NCBI RefSeq assembly: GCF_010093535.1
Contig: NW_022985172.1
Location: 511,646-575,645, forward strand
Length of the DNA: 64,000 nucleotides
DNA from: Lindgomyces ingoldianus
Lineage: Eukaryota; Ascomycota; Dothideomycetes; Pleosporales; Lindgomycetaceae
Reading direction: 5' to 3'
Every line of letters starts with the position of its first letter. Position 1 is the first letter of the stretch. Positions 21,779-32,307 of this stretch are shown here, in pieces. The translations under genes were made by a program, and so were the position numbers. Below the pieces are notes generated by a model, which did no database searches, was not told the origin of the DNA, and saw only the letters and a list, made by a program, of their open reading frames with translations.

Positions 21779-22426
21779 TCAGGTGATGGTCACGTCTGCG
21801 GGTGCTGTGCCTGGCGGGGATTCTTGGCTCTTGTAAAAAGCTTCTAGAAATCGGGTACGATGTCGGAATCGAAGAACCATTACAGTACTCTCTCCCAACG
21901 GGATGAAATGCCACTTGGGGTAAATACGTGACCCTCTGGAAAGCTTGACAGTCCAAGTTGAGGATGTGGCTTTCAGAGGGTAGATGACCCCGCCTGGCCC
22001 ATTAGGGATAGCGTGCCAAGTTCGAGTCCTGAAACCGGAGCAAGTTCTTGACACGCTCTCTGTGACTTCGCGTCCTCTAACAAACCACTCAATGGCAACA
22101 GTACGCGCTTGCGCCGTGTTCACAGGCAGTTCTAGTCGACGAAAATCATATTTCGATCCATTATTGTCTCGGCATGTCGGACGGAAGCCAGGAGCCGCCT
22201 CGGGCAACCCAGCATATCCCAGATGACAGATCGCGCCCTCGGAACGATGCTTTCCATCCCAATGATCCTGTAGAGCCTCCCTAAGCACGTGCCGGTTGGA
22301 AGCGTCGCAGAGAGTTCCTTCCGCTTGCGCTTGCTGTCGGGGAATGTGTTCCCGCCGAAGTCCAACCAGTCCCTTTGAGCTTTGATACAACCCACCGTGG
22401 CGCGGCACAATGCGCTTCCGGGGCAC
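21779..22426 (-). other. Long open frame without ATG, possible exon
   Basis: A 215-codon frame ending at 21779 with protein-like segments such as YDFRRLELPVNTAQARTVAI and WHFIPLGESTVMVLRFRH. It has no usable ATG (it opens with GTG codons), and the region upstream is taken by the divergent gene starting at 22519. It may be the last exon of a gene whose first exon I cannot place, or a decayed copy. No domain recognised. Confidence 0.3.
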
Positions 22427-22518
22427 CGTTCCCTCTTATATCCAAGATCGTCTCAACCCTTTCAGAGTCATTGTCACTCTTCTCCCGCTAGAATTATTGA
22501 TTCTGGCTCTGATCCACC

Positions 22519-23573
22519 ATGTTCTCGACATATGTCGACGTTGCGTTGGTCTGCTGCCCAATTCTTGCTTTCGTTACCGTTCAACATCCCAAGATGCGCA
22601 TCAATAATCAGTCCAACCTACAATACTTCCTTCTTTCCTTTTTCTCCCTAGTTGCCTTGCGCTATGCCTGCTCAACATACTTTGTAATCCCTAATGAGAT
22701 CCCTCTCACAACTTGCACATCTAAAGACCAACCCAACCCGATCGCTTCGAAATATCCGGGCAATGCAACCGGCACATTGAATGGAACCGTAGCCGTCATC
22801 CCGATTTCTCTTGAGCTTGCACGCCAACTCATTCCTCCCCAGTATGGGATTCTCGAACACGCGTACCGGGCTTTACTACCTTCGTTCCCTAAAGACATGT
22901 ACCCCGCGGTTGTCCAAGCGCTACATGATCATGAGGTACAAGCCTTTGGATACAAGATTCCTGATTTCTCCGTAAGTCCCTCTCCTTCGCTTGAATACAC
23001 ACAGTCCCCTAATCTCATCAGCGTACTGGAGTTGAGTTCCCTTTCGTTGACATGTTGAACGACAACTATACCTCGTTCAAATGGGCGCCTTCCTTGCTCA
23101 TGACATCTGGACACGACATCGCCCTGAAAGGAGCAATGGATTATGGGACGATTACCTTTCCAGCAACTTTCGAACCCGGGTGTGATGCGTATCGGTCTGT
23201 TCCCAACTCGAAGAGACCAGAGACCACATACTTCAGCGCCAGAAGCCTCGAACCCGGTGCTGCATCTCTTTCTACCCTTTTCTCCTCTACTAAGGATGAA
23301 ATATTTCCGTTAGAGTTCTTCAAAAACTTCACCAACCAACCTACATTTGCAGACGGCAAGACTTGCGACAACATGATTAGGCTCTTCAATACATCAGTTT
23401 CTACTGCACCGAATGCCATCCAGCCTGTCAAAGGAACGGTTCGTGCACATCTAGCTCCCTTCACCAGCGAGCAGGAATGGACGAATGTATATGGCTTGAG
23501 GTTAGATTCTGCTTTCATCGAAAATAATTATCTGAGCTGCGAGAGCTTCCGCGGATACTCGGGTCATGGATGA
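22519..23573 (+). CDS. Secreted or membrane-anchored hypothetical, ADC-like fold possible
   Basis: Two exons (22519-22971 and 23022-23573; 50-bp intron GTAAGT...CATCAG) give 334 residues, joined as GYKIPDFS-RTGVEFPFVDM. The N-terminus has hydrophobic stretches; an alternative ATG at 22594 would give a cleaner signal peptide (LQYFLLSFFSLVALRYA). The body has NGTVAVIPISLELARQLIPP, LLPSFPKDMYPAVVQALHDH and AMDYGTITFPATFEPGCD, plus several N-glycosylation sequons. The pattern recalls acetoacetate-decarboxylase-like proteins that fungi secrete, but I could not confirm catalytic residues, so the function is left open. The C-terminus at SCESFRGYSGHG is abrupt; a further exon is possible. Confidence 0.65.
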
Positions 23574-24211
23574 GGGCAACTTTACGACTTCCATACCCCG
23601 CACCTTGTACTACATGGGGCACGGTCTTCTTTATCGCAGTCTAAGCACCATGTCAGATTCACTCCTTTCCTGGTGTTTTCTCTGATACAATCCTACTTCC
23701 GTGACTCTAGTGGATCTCCGGTACGCCACGCATTACACTAGCAGCAGATACGCTGTCATTCACCTCACGCGATCAGTGCAATATCGTCCAGGGTCTGCAT
23801 TTGGGGCAAGGCTCCCATAGCATCCTCAAGCTGACGACATCAATTTTGCGGAGCTGCGCCGGACTTTTGCTTTGCAAATCCAGATGTGAAAACGTAAACC
23901 CCCTTTTCACTACTTCCGCTTTTGCTGTGGTCGCATTCGATACTGATGTCTGGAGCAGTAGCACTGTACTACAATATTAGCCACTGCTCAGCTAGGATGA
24001 GCTCTCCTAACTCACGAGCTAATATATCGGCCCTCCAAACAAGACTTCTTCTCTACTAAACAGCATATCTCGAGTCCAGGGGACCTTCCTCCTCACTGCA
24101 ATACTTACCATCACTATCTCTGTTCTACCGGCACCGTTTGAGCATAAGTACAGTGCTTTGCATTGTCAGAAGCCGCTCAATTTGTGGCAAACACATCGCC
24201 TCATACTCACC
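23574..24211. other. Intergenic, nothing identified
   Basis: 3' flank of the preceding gene and upstream region of the MetE-like gene. Nothing beyond noise frames. Confidence 0.45.
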
Positions 24212-25246
24212 ATGAACTCTGCTCAGCCGCGCGGTGTCCATCTCGTTGGCAGCATCAATCTCCCTACAACCGAAAATGTTTTCGAACAAATCCCAGCTCT
24301 CCTGCCTAGCCGCCTCCACCGAATCCCGGATGGGGAAACGGGAAATAGACATTATTTTATCCGTTGGCAAAGGCAATTATTTTCTTCTGCACCACAGGTT
24401 CTCGCCAAGTATGACGGTTCTGGGGAAGTCACCGGCGCCCAATCAGCTTTGACAGATCAGCAAGTTTCGACTGCACTAGAAAAACTACCAGAGCTTCATA
24501 CTCAATTCGATGATTTTGCTCTCGAATCTTATGCTTTGTTCAAGAAAAATATGGCAGACGGCCATATTGCATCGCAAACACGCTTCCAAGTTTCGCTACC
24601 GGGCTTAGTCAACGTAATGGCGCTAATTGCCGCCCCTTTCCAGCTCCGTCTCGAGCCTCTATACGAAGATGCGCTCGCACGCTCCCTCAAGAGGATTCAA
24701 GATTCCATCACACACTCCGAACTAGCCATCCAGATTGATGTCGCAATTGAGATTGCGCTCATAGAAGGCGCAGGACCATGGCCGGCCTATTTCGACCCTA
24801 TCTTCTCGGGAGTTATTGAACGACTGTCTCGCTTCGCCAACCGAGTTGCCAATGATGTTGAACTTGGATTCCACCTATGTTATGGTGACACTGGTCATCG
24901 TCATTTTGTAGAGCCAAAAGATACGAGACTACTAGTTGAGCTTGCTAATGCTCTAAACAAATCCGTTCAAAGACCAATTCAATGGATTCATATGCCTGTT
25001 CCGAAGGGTAGGAAGGACCTAGCGTACTTCACTCCGTTGAAAGAGCTTAACTGGAAGATCCCGGAGCTGTATCTTGGCGTTGTACATCCGCATGACGAAG
25101 AGGGTACTAGGGAGAGAATTGTTACGGCGCAACAAGTGGTTCAAGAATTTGGAGTGTCGAGCGAATGTGGATTGGGCAGGACGCCTCCCGAGGAGTTTGG
25201 AACAATCATGGGGATTTTGAAGAATGTTAGTGCTCCGGTATCATAA
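24212..25246 (+). CDS. MetE/UROD-like TIM-barrel protein
   Basis: A single exon of 344 residues from the ATG in the context CTCACCATGA. The opening GVHLVGSINLPTTENVFEQI and RLHRIPDGETGNRHYFIRWQ, and the ending FGVSSECGLGRTPPEEFGTI, match the layout of fungal proteins of the cobalamin-independent methionine synthase C-terminal (UROD/MetE-like) fold: barrel strands with conserved Asp, His and Cys near their ends. The protein is far shorter than methionine synthase (about 760 residues), so it is not that enzyme. Probably a cytosolic enzyme acting on a small thiol or methyl compound, but substrate is unknown. The central part is helical with the pair LAIQIDVAIEIALIEGAG as one barrel strand. Confidence 0.7.
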   Translation: MNSAQPRGVHLVGSINLPTTENVFEQIPALLPSRLHRIPDGETGNRHYFIRWQRQLFSSAPQVLAKYDGSGEVTGAQSALTDQQVSTALEKLPELHTQFDDFALESYALFKKNMADGHIASQTRFQVSLPGLVNVMALIAAPFQLRLEPLYEDALARSLKRIQDSITHSELAIQIDVAIEIALIEGAGPWPAYFDPIFSGVIERLSRFANRVANDVELGFHLCYGDTGHRHFVEPKDTRLLVELANALNKSVQRPIQWIHMPVPKGRKDLAYFTPLKELNWKIPELYLGVVHPHDEEGTRERIVTAQQVVQEFGVSSECGLGRTPPEEFGTIMGILKNVSAPVS

Positions 25247-26002
25247 TTGGCGGATAGGATAGGTTAACGGTAGAATCGAAGCATGATATCAGGCTATTGC
25301 TTGCCAAGAAGCAAGACGATGTCAAAGGAAGTAACTCTAGATGATGAGACAGGAACGACAAGAAGGGATAACCGAATGTTTAGGCTAATAGTAACTGTCC
25401 ACTTAATGAAATGATCAGTCCTGCATAAATCTTCACGAGATTAAAATATTTACTATCATCGCCTCCATTCTCCAAATCTTTTTGTGTGACTTTGTTTGGA
25501 TCGTAAGTGTATAGCAGTGCGTGTACACGATAGCTCGAAACCCTTGTCAGCCGGTCATCCCGGGCCGCCCGCTCCTGGTCATTGACTGTTGAATGCTATT
25601 AGGACTGTTCGAGCACTCTTTTTCACCCTGGCTTAATTGTCTGATCGAAGCCAAAGTCGATGGTTCCTGTAATCGACACCATTCGTACTGCAAGCTAATC
25701 CAACTATATTACTCGACAAATCAATGCCCCAACCGACATCTTTCTCTCCACCAATCAAAAGCACCAAAATCGAATTTCCGCCATTTCAAGTAATTGCCAA
25801 GTCCAAATACGTTTCCAAGCCAGATGCAATGAGACTAGCTAAATTCTGAACGAAACCTCTTCCCCATAATTTGTGTTCATTTGGTCTCCGGGTGAGATTC
25901 GGGCAATTATTGGTGCCAAGAGGTTATAGTCACCGACTTAGTATAAGATATGAAGATTCGCACGGTAAAACATAGTCCAATTCGACATATAAGTGATTCG
26001 AG
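25247..26002. other. Intergenic upstream of AA9 gene
   Basis: No gene supported. Moderately AT-rich, with no recognised element. Confidence 0.45.
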
Positions 26003-26982
26003 ATGAAGTATTTGATAACTCTCGTTGCTTGTGTGCCATTGGTGGCCAGCCATGGCTTCGTGCAAAATGCAACTATTGGAGGGAAATATTATGACGTGCG
26101 ATGATTCCACTCTCTTGCGGCCACTAGACTGCTAATTCAATTTCAGTTCTATCATGTGCGATCTTTTACTCCCTCAACAAAATCGCTTAGGCTCTAATGT
26201 GGTTTTGTAGCCCTACCAGGATCCATACATGAATCCTACAGTACGTGACCTCTCATGCAATTCCCGGGGCGCCCAAACTCATATCCATCAGCCTCAGCGC
26301 ATCTCCCGTGAGATCCAGGGAAATTTCCCAGTCGAGAACGTAACTTTCAAAGATATTGAATGCGGCGGCAACACGACCGGTGGTATCTTTGGGTCTAAGC
26401 CTGCCGCTTTACATGCTCCTGCTGCAGCCGGCTCAACAGTGAATTTGCGTTGGACGTTGTGGGCGGAGAGCCATCAGGGACCTCTCATTACGTATATGGC
26501 TCGATGCCCAGACTCAGGTAACCTACTTCCTGTTCTCTGCAGGGTTTGAGTTCAATTCATTGACTGGTAGGCGGCAAGGTTGCAACGACTACCAAACAAA
26601 TGGCACACCTGTCTGGTTCAAAATCGCCGAGGACGGTCTCCACAGCACCAATGCCGACTGGCTTAAAAACCAATGGGCCGATACACCGCTAATGACGTAC
26701 CCCAACGAAGGTGTCAACTACGTGATTCCAAGCTGTTTGAAACCAGGGTACTATCTCGTGCGCCATGAGATCATCGCGCTGCACGGTGCGTACAAGGAAG
26801 GGGGAGCTCAGTTCTATCCAGGTTGCCATCAATTGAAGATTTCTGGGTCGGGGATGACGGTGCCGAGCTTAGGATTGGTGAGTTTTCCTGGTGCGTATAA
26901 TAGTAAGGATCCCGGGATTCTGTATAGTCAGTATAATGAGCTGCCGTATACGATCCCAGGACCGGCGGTATTTAAGTGTTAG
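26003..26982 (+). CDS. AA9 lytic polysaccharide monooxygenase
   Basis: Five exons (26003-26095, 26147-26155, 26211-26240, 26292-26517, 26579-26982) give 253 residues. Residues 1-16 are a signal peptide, leaving His17 as the N-terminal copper ligand (HGFVQNATIGG). The second ligand is His105 in WAESHQGPLITYMARC and the axial tyrosine is Tyr199 in GAQFYPGC. Exon 2 is only nine bases (Phe-Tyr-His); including it gives KYYDFYHPYQDPYM, which matches the AA9 pattern, while skipping it does not. The last acceptor is GGCAAG, the only one that keeps frame to CNDYQTNGTPVWFKI. The enzyme is secreted and should cleave cellulose or other beta-glucans oxidatively with copper and an electron donor. No CBM1 or linker follows the catalytic domain. 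Confidence 0.9.
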
Positions 26983-27392
26983 GCAAGACGCAGAGAAGGT
27001 AATGGAGTTCTGCGGGACACGACGAGCTCAGATGTTGTATGGCAGTTTTGATATTCTTAATCCTTTCTTAAATTCTAGCGAGAGGCTTAACAAATCGTGG
27101 TAGCTGGTAATATGTTTAAAATCGCTAGTCCGGAAAGAGTTCGACTGCGACGAGGTGTCTGCAACACTCTTCCTCTCCCCAAGGCTATGTCGCGCATAAT
27201 CCCCAATCTGATCGGACTTCAGAATACTCCTGAAACTCAAAGCTGACCAATAGAAGAAGTATGTGGCGCATATCTCGCAAATCCCCTGCTGACAGGGCAG
27301 TGCTGCTTGGCCGATCCTGATCAGGCAACCTCTTAAAGCCCGTTGTTTCTACCGTCACTGAGCGGATTCGATTCTCCTTGCATTCATTCATC
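26983..27392. other. Intergenic, nothing identified
   Basis: 3' flank of the AA9 gene and leader of the next plus-strand gene. Confidence 0.45.
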
Positions 27393-29275
27393 ATGGCTTC
27401 GCTCTCATTCAGCAAATTTCTCTTGTTTGCTTTCGTGGTTTTTTTCTCCGTTCGTCGCGTCGTTTCCTTGCAGATTCCGCACACCTCCCAGAAGCCTCTC
27501 AGCCTGAGTGACGAAGCAAGTGAAGAAGAGCTGGAAGAATATATATACGAACCATTTTGCCCAGGTACATACGATCCCGAACCACTGAGCGACAGTTTAA
27601 ATGCTCCGCCTGTTGCCCCTCCGTTCGTTACACATCAAGGATTCGACAGATCGTTCACGGAGTGCATCGAATGGCTTGAGAAAATAGAGACCTCGATTCA
27701 ATTCCATTATGGAATGAATGACAATTCTTCAGAAGTCAATGCTGTGCTTAATTGTTTAAGAATAGCTCCAGAGGCAGCTCCAGTGCGTGAGAGGATAACT
27801 GAGATCTTCATCGTCTTTCCCTTATTTGGCGAAACGGACAGCTGGTCGAAATCTTTGGCACACCTCATACTAATTCTTCCAAATCTCAAAAGCCTAAGGT
27901 ATGGAGCCAAGAATTCCGCTCTTAGCTCGTGTCTAATATAGTCAGGTTTCCTTGCCAGTATTCCTGGAGGCTTCGATGGAAGCGCGAACTGTCTCCCATC
28001 ATTAGAGATGCCTATCGAAGTGACCTCATTGGAAAGTGTTACTACTACGACGAGCGCAACATCAAACAATTCCCTGATTGCGATATCACTCAGATCGAAA
28101 TGGAGTATTCGCGATGCCAATGCAATCGCACGACGAGTCATGAAAACTACCGGGGTTGTTACTTTGGTGATAAGGGGGAAAACGGGATTATATCTGCTTA
28201 CAAGTCGCTGATGACATGTCCGACTATCGAGTCATTATCCTTTTATGAACAGCAAAGACACCCTTTGTCATTCACGTTTCAGGCCGGGGATCGCTTCCTC
28301 TCGAAAGTTAAGCGTATAATTCTCAAGTCATACGATTGGGCAGCACCTGGTTTGGATGGACAAACACAAGCCAAGACATGGGCATCTGTAATGGATTGGA
28401 GCCATGTCGAAGATCTCACTATCGAACATCCTCCTGCGGACTTCATTTCCACTTTTACAGGACAACTGCCCAGCCTCTCATCCTTGAGTATCATAGCCCC
28501 TGAGGTGTGGCAACCATATCTGTCCGGCACCATTCCTAAGACCCAGTGCCAGGACTTCAGCGACCACGGCGAAGACGCATCAATGTCACTTAAAGATCTC
28601 TACTTCAAATTTGCATCCGCGCTTCCCCCGCTAAAGCGATTATCTCTCTTCGGCCTGAACGACCTACTTGCTGCGTTCGTGTCCGTTGTCAGACGCGGAT
28701 CGAGCTTAGAAGAACTGCGAATGCATAGCTACGAGCACACAACCTGCCCCAACGCAACTGAGGATAAATATATATCGGAAACCTCTTTGAAGCTGTTGCA
28801 ACAGTGGACCCCCAACCTGCGGATTTTAGAAATCGATCTAGAGCATGACGGGCCGAAAATACCATATACGAAACTCGATGTTTGCAAGAAATGGAAGAAG
28901 CTGGAAGACGTGACGTTGCGTTTCCCACTCAAAAATTCTTGGTCGCTATCCCCAGCTGATAACACCACCAAAGTCTTCATGTTTAATCGAACAAGCATCT
29001 ACTCCATATTCGAGGAGTATTTCCCCACGGCTAAAAGTCTGTATATCTGGGTCGGAGAAGGATCCGTGGCTGAACTGGAGTTTTATCAAGTTCTTGGGGT
29101 TGCAGCTGCGGGATATCATTGCTCTCGTAGCGAAGAAGCGGATGCAGCACCCGAGTGCAGGGTAACTGGGATGAATATGTGTATCCAAGGACCAGGGAAA
29201 TGGGAGAGTGAAGGGTGGATAGAGACGACGTCTCCTCAGGATGAATCCGGAGAGACTGAGACATGGTATATGTAA
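27393..29275 (+). CDS. Secreted leucine-rich hypothetical protein
   Basis: Two exons (27393-27898 and 27946-29275; 47-bp intron GTATGG...AGTCAG) give 611 residues in frame. The ATG at 27393 starts a clear signal peptide (FSKFLLFAFVVFFSVRRVVS). The mature part has irregular leucine-rich segments: LAHLILILPNLKSLR, MSLKDLYFKFASALPPLKRL, LQQWTPNLRILEIDLE. This is the layout of fungal F-box/LRR-like hypotheticals, yet there is no F-box and the signal peptide places it outside or in the endomembrane system. Cysteine pairs and N-glycosylation sequons also fit secretion. No enzyme motif is seen. Function unknown; the gene itself looks sound. Confidence 0.7.
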
Positions 29276-30102
29276 GAGGACATGAGAGTATCCTGTGGCA
29301 AAGGGACGTACGAGTCGCAACGATGTGTTTTGGATGTCAGAAACCGAATGTTGAAAGAAACGTCTACTGCATGCGGAGGACTCTGATGGAACACGGTAGG
29401 GACGTGATCTACAGCAAAATCTATCTTCTCTAAACACTCCCTTTGCTAAACAACTAGCTTGAAATATCACAAGTTTTCTTTAATCTTTCATCGTAGGCGT
29501 TAATATGGGATGACGATTTGTCCCAATGTAGCACCAACACCAAATGCTGGCCTCAGCATCCTTTGGATCGGGACAACTTTACTCCGTCTACTAATAATTC
29601 CGCTTCCTCATTTGCTTTAGCAAATAAATGTTCTGCATGCACGCTCTTTAGTCAGCTATCTATTCGTAATGATTTTTCAGGAGCATTCTCTCAAGTCCCT
29701 CACTCCACTCCACCCCTCCAATCTTCGTCTCTCTATTGACCAACCCTAACCGTCGGAAAACACGCCTCAACAATCCCAATCCCGGCCACCCTTCGGAAAA
29801 CTCATCCATCACATCATAACTTTATCATCTAAGCATCTGCACCGGTGGAAGTTTCCTCCATTGTTTCCAGATACAAATGCAGCGGAGTTGAGATATTTCC
29901 GCATATAAATAACCCCCTGCTGATTAGTGAACCGGCTAACCGGATTTGGTTATCTGATGTAGACCCGTACTCTTCGCTTCCGGTTAGAGTATGTTAGTCA
30001 TATAGGTTGTTAGTAAGAGGATGAAGTGGAACGTCATATTATTGTGGTTACAAGTGTAGGAGAGGGTGGAGATGGAATGGACATGGGAGGGAGGGGAGGA
30101 AG
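29276..30102. other. Intergenic, nothing identified
   Basis: Holds the 3' flank of the leucine-rich gene and the distal promoter of the NmrA-like gene. No gene seen. Confidence 0.45.
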
Positions 30103-30108
30103 TATAAA
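30103..30108 (+). promoter_or_regulatory. TATA box of NmrA-like gene
   Basis: TATAAA set in a purine-rich stretch about 200 bases before the start codon at 30310, followed by a CT-rich leader. Position is consistent with a core promoter. Confidence 0.5.
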
Positions 30109-30309
30109 GGGGAGAGGAGGCTTGGAGGAGAAAAGCTCTTTCTATCTCATCATCAAGCATTCAGTCCAGTCATCTTTTGCAGCAACTCTCTAAGAATTAA
30201 TCATATCGAGTCAATCAACCACCTCACAACTTTCAATTCTTCCATTCTAGTAATCTCGCTATTTCCAACCCCTCAAGCAAGCACAAACACATCGACCACA
30301 GTCATCCCA

Positions 30310-31437
30310 ATGCAGTCTCCAAAGATCCTCATCACTGGTGCCACCGGCTACATGTAATTCTTCCTTCCTCCCTTCCAACACATCCTACTAACCCCTTCCA
30401 GCGGCGGCACCCTCATCCACTCCCTTTCCACTACCACCAATCCAACCCTTAAAACGCTTAAAATCAGCGCACTCCTCCGCTCAGCCTCTCAAGCCGCTCT
30501 CTTCACGGCGTACAACGTCTCCCCCACCATCCTATCCAACCCAGACGACCTGGAGGAGGTGCGAAAGATTGCTTCCGGCTTCGACATCATTCTAAACCCA
30601 GCTTACGCTACCTTACCGGAGCATTCCAAAGCGCTTGTCCTCGGTCTGGGAGATCGCTTGGCCTCGAACCTCGAGGGATTTGTCCCACACATGATACAAG
30701 TCTCCGGCACCTCGAACCTCTCCGACCGGCCCTTCACGGATATTGAGAAAATCAATCCCTACAGCTCTACGCCGGAATTCTCGGACACGGATTCTGTAGC
30801 CGTGTATGAGATGGAGAAAAAGCTTGACGCGCTGGAGCCATATGCGCAAAGGACTGCCGAACTGGCCGTCATCGACACAGGGCTTGCGGTGGGGATCAAA
30901 ACCCACAACATCATGTCTCCCACTATTTACGGGCCTGGCTCCGGTCCGGGGAATAAGCTAAGTATTCAGATTCCGGCGGTGGCGCGTGCGGCGGTCAAGA
31001 ATGAGTTCGCGCACACCGTTGGCACCGGCTCGCAGGAATGGGATCATATTAGTATCACCGATTTAATCTCCCTGTACGAAATCCTGCTCACCCGAATCAT
31101 CGAAGGCAAACCCGTCCCCTCTGGTCCATCTGGAATCCTATTCTCTGAATCGGGCCGACATACGTGGAGGCAACTCATGCAGATGGTGGCAGATGCAGGC
31201 GTCAAAGTCGGAAAGTTGCAGAAAGCGGAAGTGAGGAGTTTCGAGCTGCAGAAGGCAGCAGATTTGTGGGGGTTGGGTGCTATGCCGGCGTTTGCGGAGT
31301 TGGGGCTTGCGAGTAATTCGAAGACGAGGGCGGAGGTGGCGAGGAGTTGGGGATGGAGGCCAAAGGACAGGGATGAGGAGTTTAGGAAGGGGATAGAAGC
31401 GGATTGGAGGAAGGTGGTGGAGAAGGATGGGCAGTAG
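30310..31437 (+). CDS. NmrA-like NAD(P)-binding oxidoreductase
   Basis: Two exons (30310-30353 and 30402-31437) give 359 residues. The 48-bp intron has a CTAAC branch site and splits the Rossmann motif, so only the spliced form reads KILITGATGYIGGTLIHSL, the dinucleotide-binding signature of extended short-chain dehydrogenases. Later segments include HMIQVSGTSNLSDRPF, VGIKTHNIMSPTIYGPGSGP and EWDHISITDLISLYEILLTR, all usual in fungal NAD-dependent epimerase/NmrA-like proteins. The canonical YxxxK is not clear, so it may be a sensor or an atypical reductase rather than a classical dehydrogenase. Probably cytosolic. Its last 88 bases, including the stop codon, lie inside a short tandem duplication. 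Confidence 0.82.
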
Positions 31438-31598
31438 GATGATAGGCGGGCTAGGTAGAGGCGGTAGCTGAGGCTGGGGATAGAGGCTAAAGGATAGAGA
31501 TGAGGAGTTTAGGAAGGGGATAGAAGCGGATTGGAGGAAGGTGGAGAAGGATGGGCAGTAGGATGATAGGTGGGCTAGGTATAGGGGGTAGCTGGGGC
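31349..31598. repeat. Tandem duplication of the NmrA-like gene 3' end
   Basis: Two adjacent copies of about 125 bp: 31349-31475, covering the last codons and stop of the NmrA-like gene, and 31476-31598 in the 3' flank. The second lacks three bases (one codon equivalent) and differs mostly by C-to-T and G-to-A changes, for example TGG to TAG and ACAG to ATAG. Confidence 0.85.
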
Positions 31599-32307
31599 GG
31601 GGGAAGAAAGTTGTCTGGCCGTGCGTAGATGAGTAAAGCAATCGCTCCTTTTGTGGCATGGTGCATGCATTCGCTGCCAGCTCTAGCTCCTATGTGACAT
31701 CACAATTCTCAACGAAGGCCACTCGCTCAAATACAGTAAATCCAATATTTTCCCCCCAACCCATCTCCTAATATCCAAACGCAGCAATGGTATATAGCTA
31801 TAGCAAGTCTCCTCATCTATCGTCGAGGGATAACAGTTCTCGTCTCTGGCTGATCGAGGACCCAAAACGCCATTTCCAAAACCAGAACCAATACCCTATA
31901 TGCAAAACAAATACAATCGGCAACGAAGGCCGCCACCCATTCCAATGAAGGTTCTCAAAATATTCTAGTTCTCTTGGTAGATAGACAGACAAAGAAAAAG
32001 AGTCCAAACGAGGGACGAAAGGCTAGCCCAAATCAGGCCTGAACCTCGACATGATGTTGAATATCGAGGTGGGGGAGAGGAAGAAGGAGAAGGTATGTAG
32101 GCAAAGTGATGTTGTATACAGCTCCGCTCCACACGGAGCAAAATAGAGAAACAGAAATTGGAAATGGGGTATTTGTTATGAAAGAAGAGAAAACCAGATT
32201 TTTTAGAATGAAGAAGTTCATGTGCATGCAAAGTAAGTATTAGGAACGGATAAGCAAGAGGGAGAGGTGGGGTGGGGTGGTATGTGAGGAGGGACGGGTG
32301 CACATAT
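31599..32307. other. Convergent 3' flanks, nothing else
   Basis: Between the convergent NmrA-like gene (plus) and zinc-finger-like gene (minus). Probably both 3' untranslated regions. Confidence 0.45.

Noticed and set aside
22010..22045. AGTTCGAGTCCTGAAAC, similar to a tRNA T-arm
   Set aside because: No matching acceptor stem, D-arm or anticodon arm upstream; lies within an open frame on the other strand.
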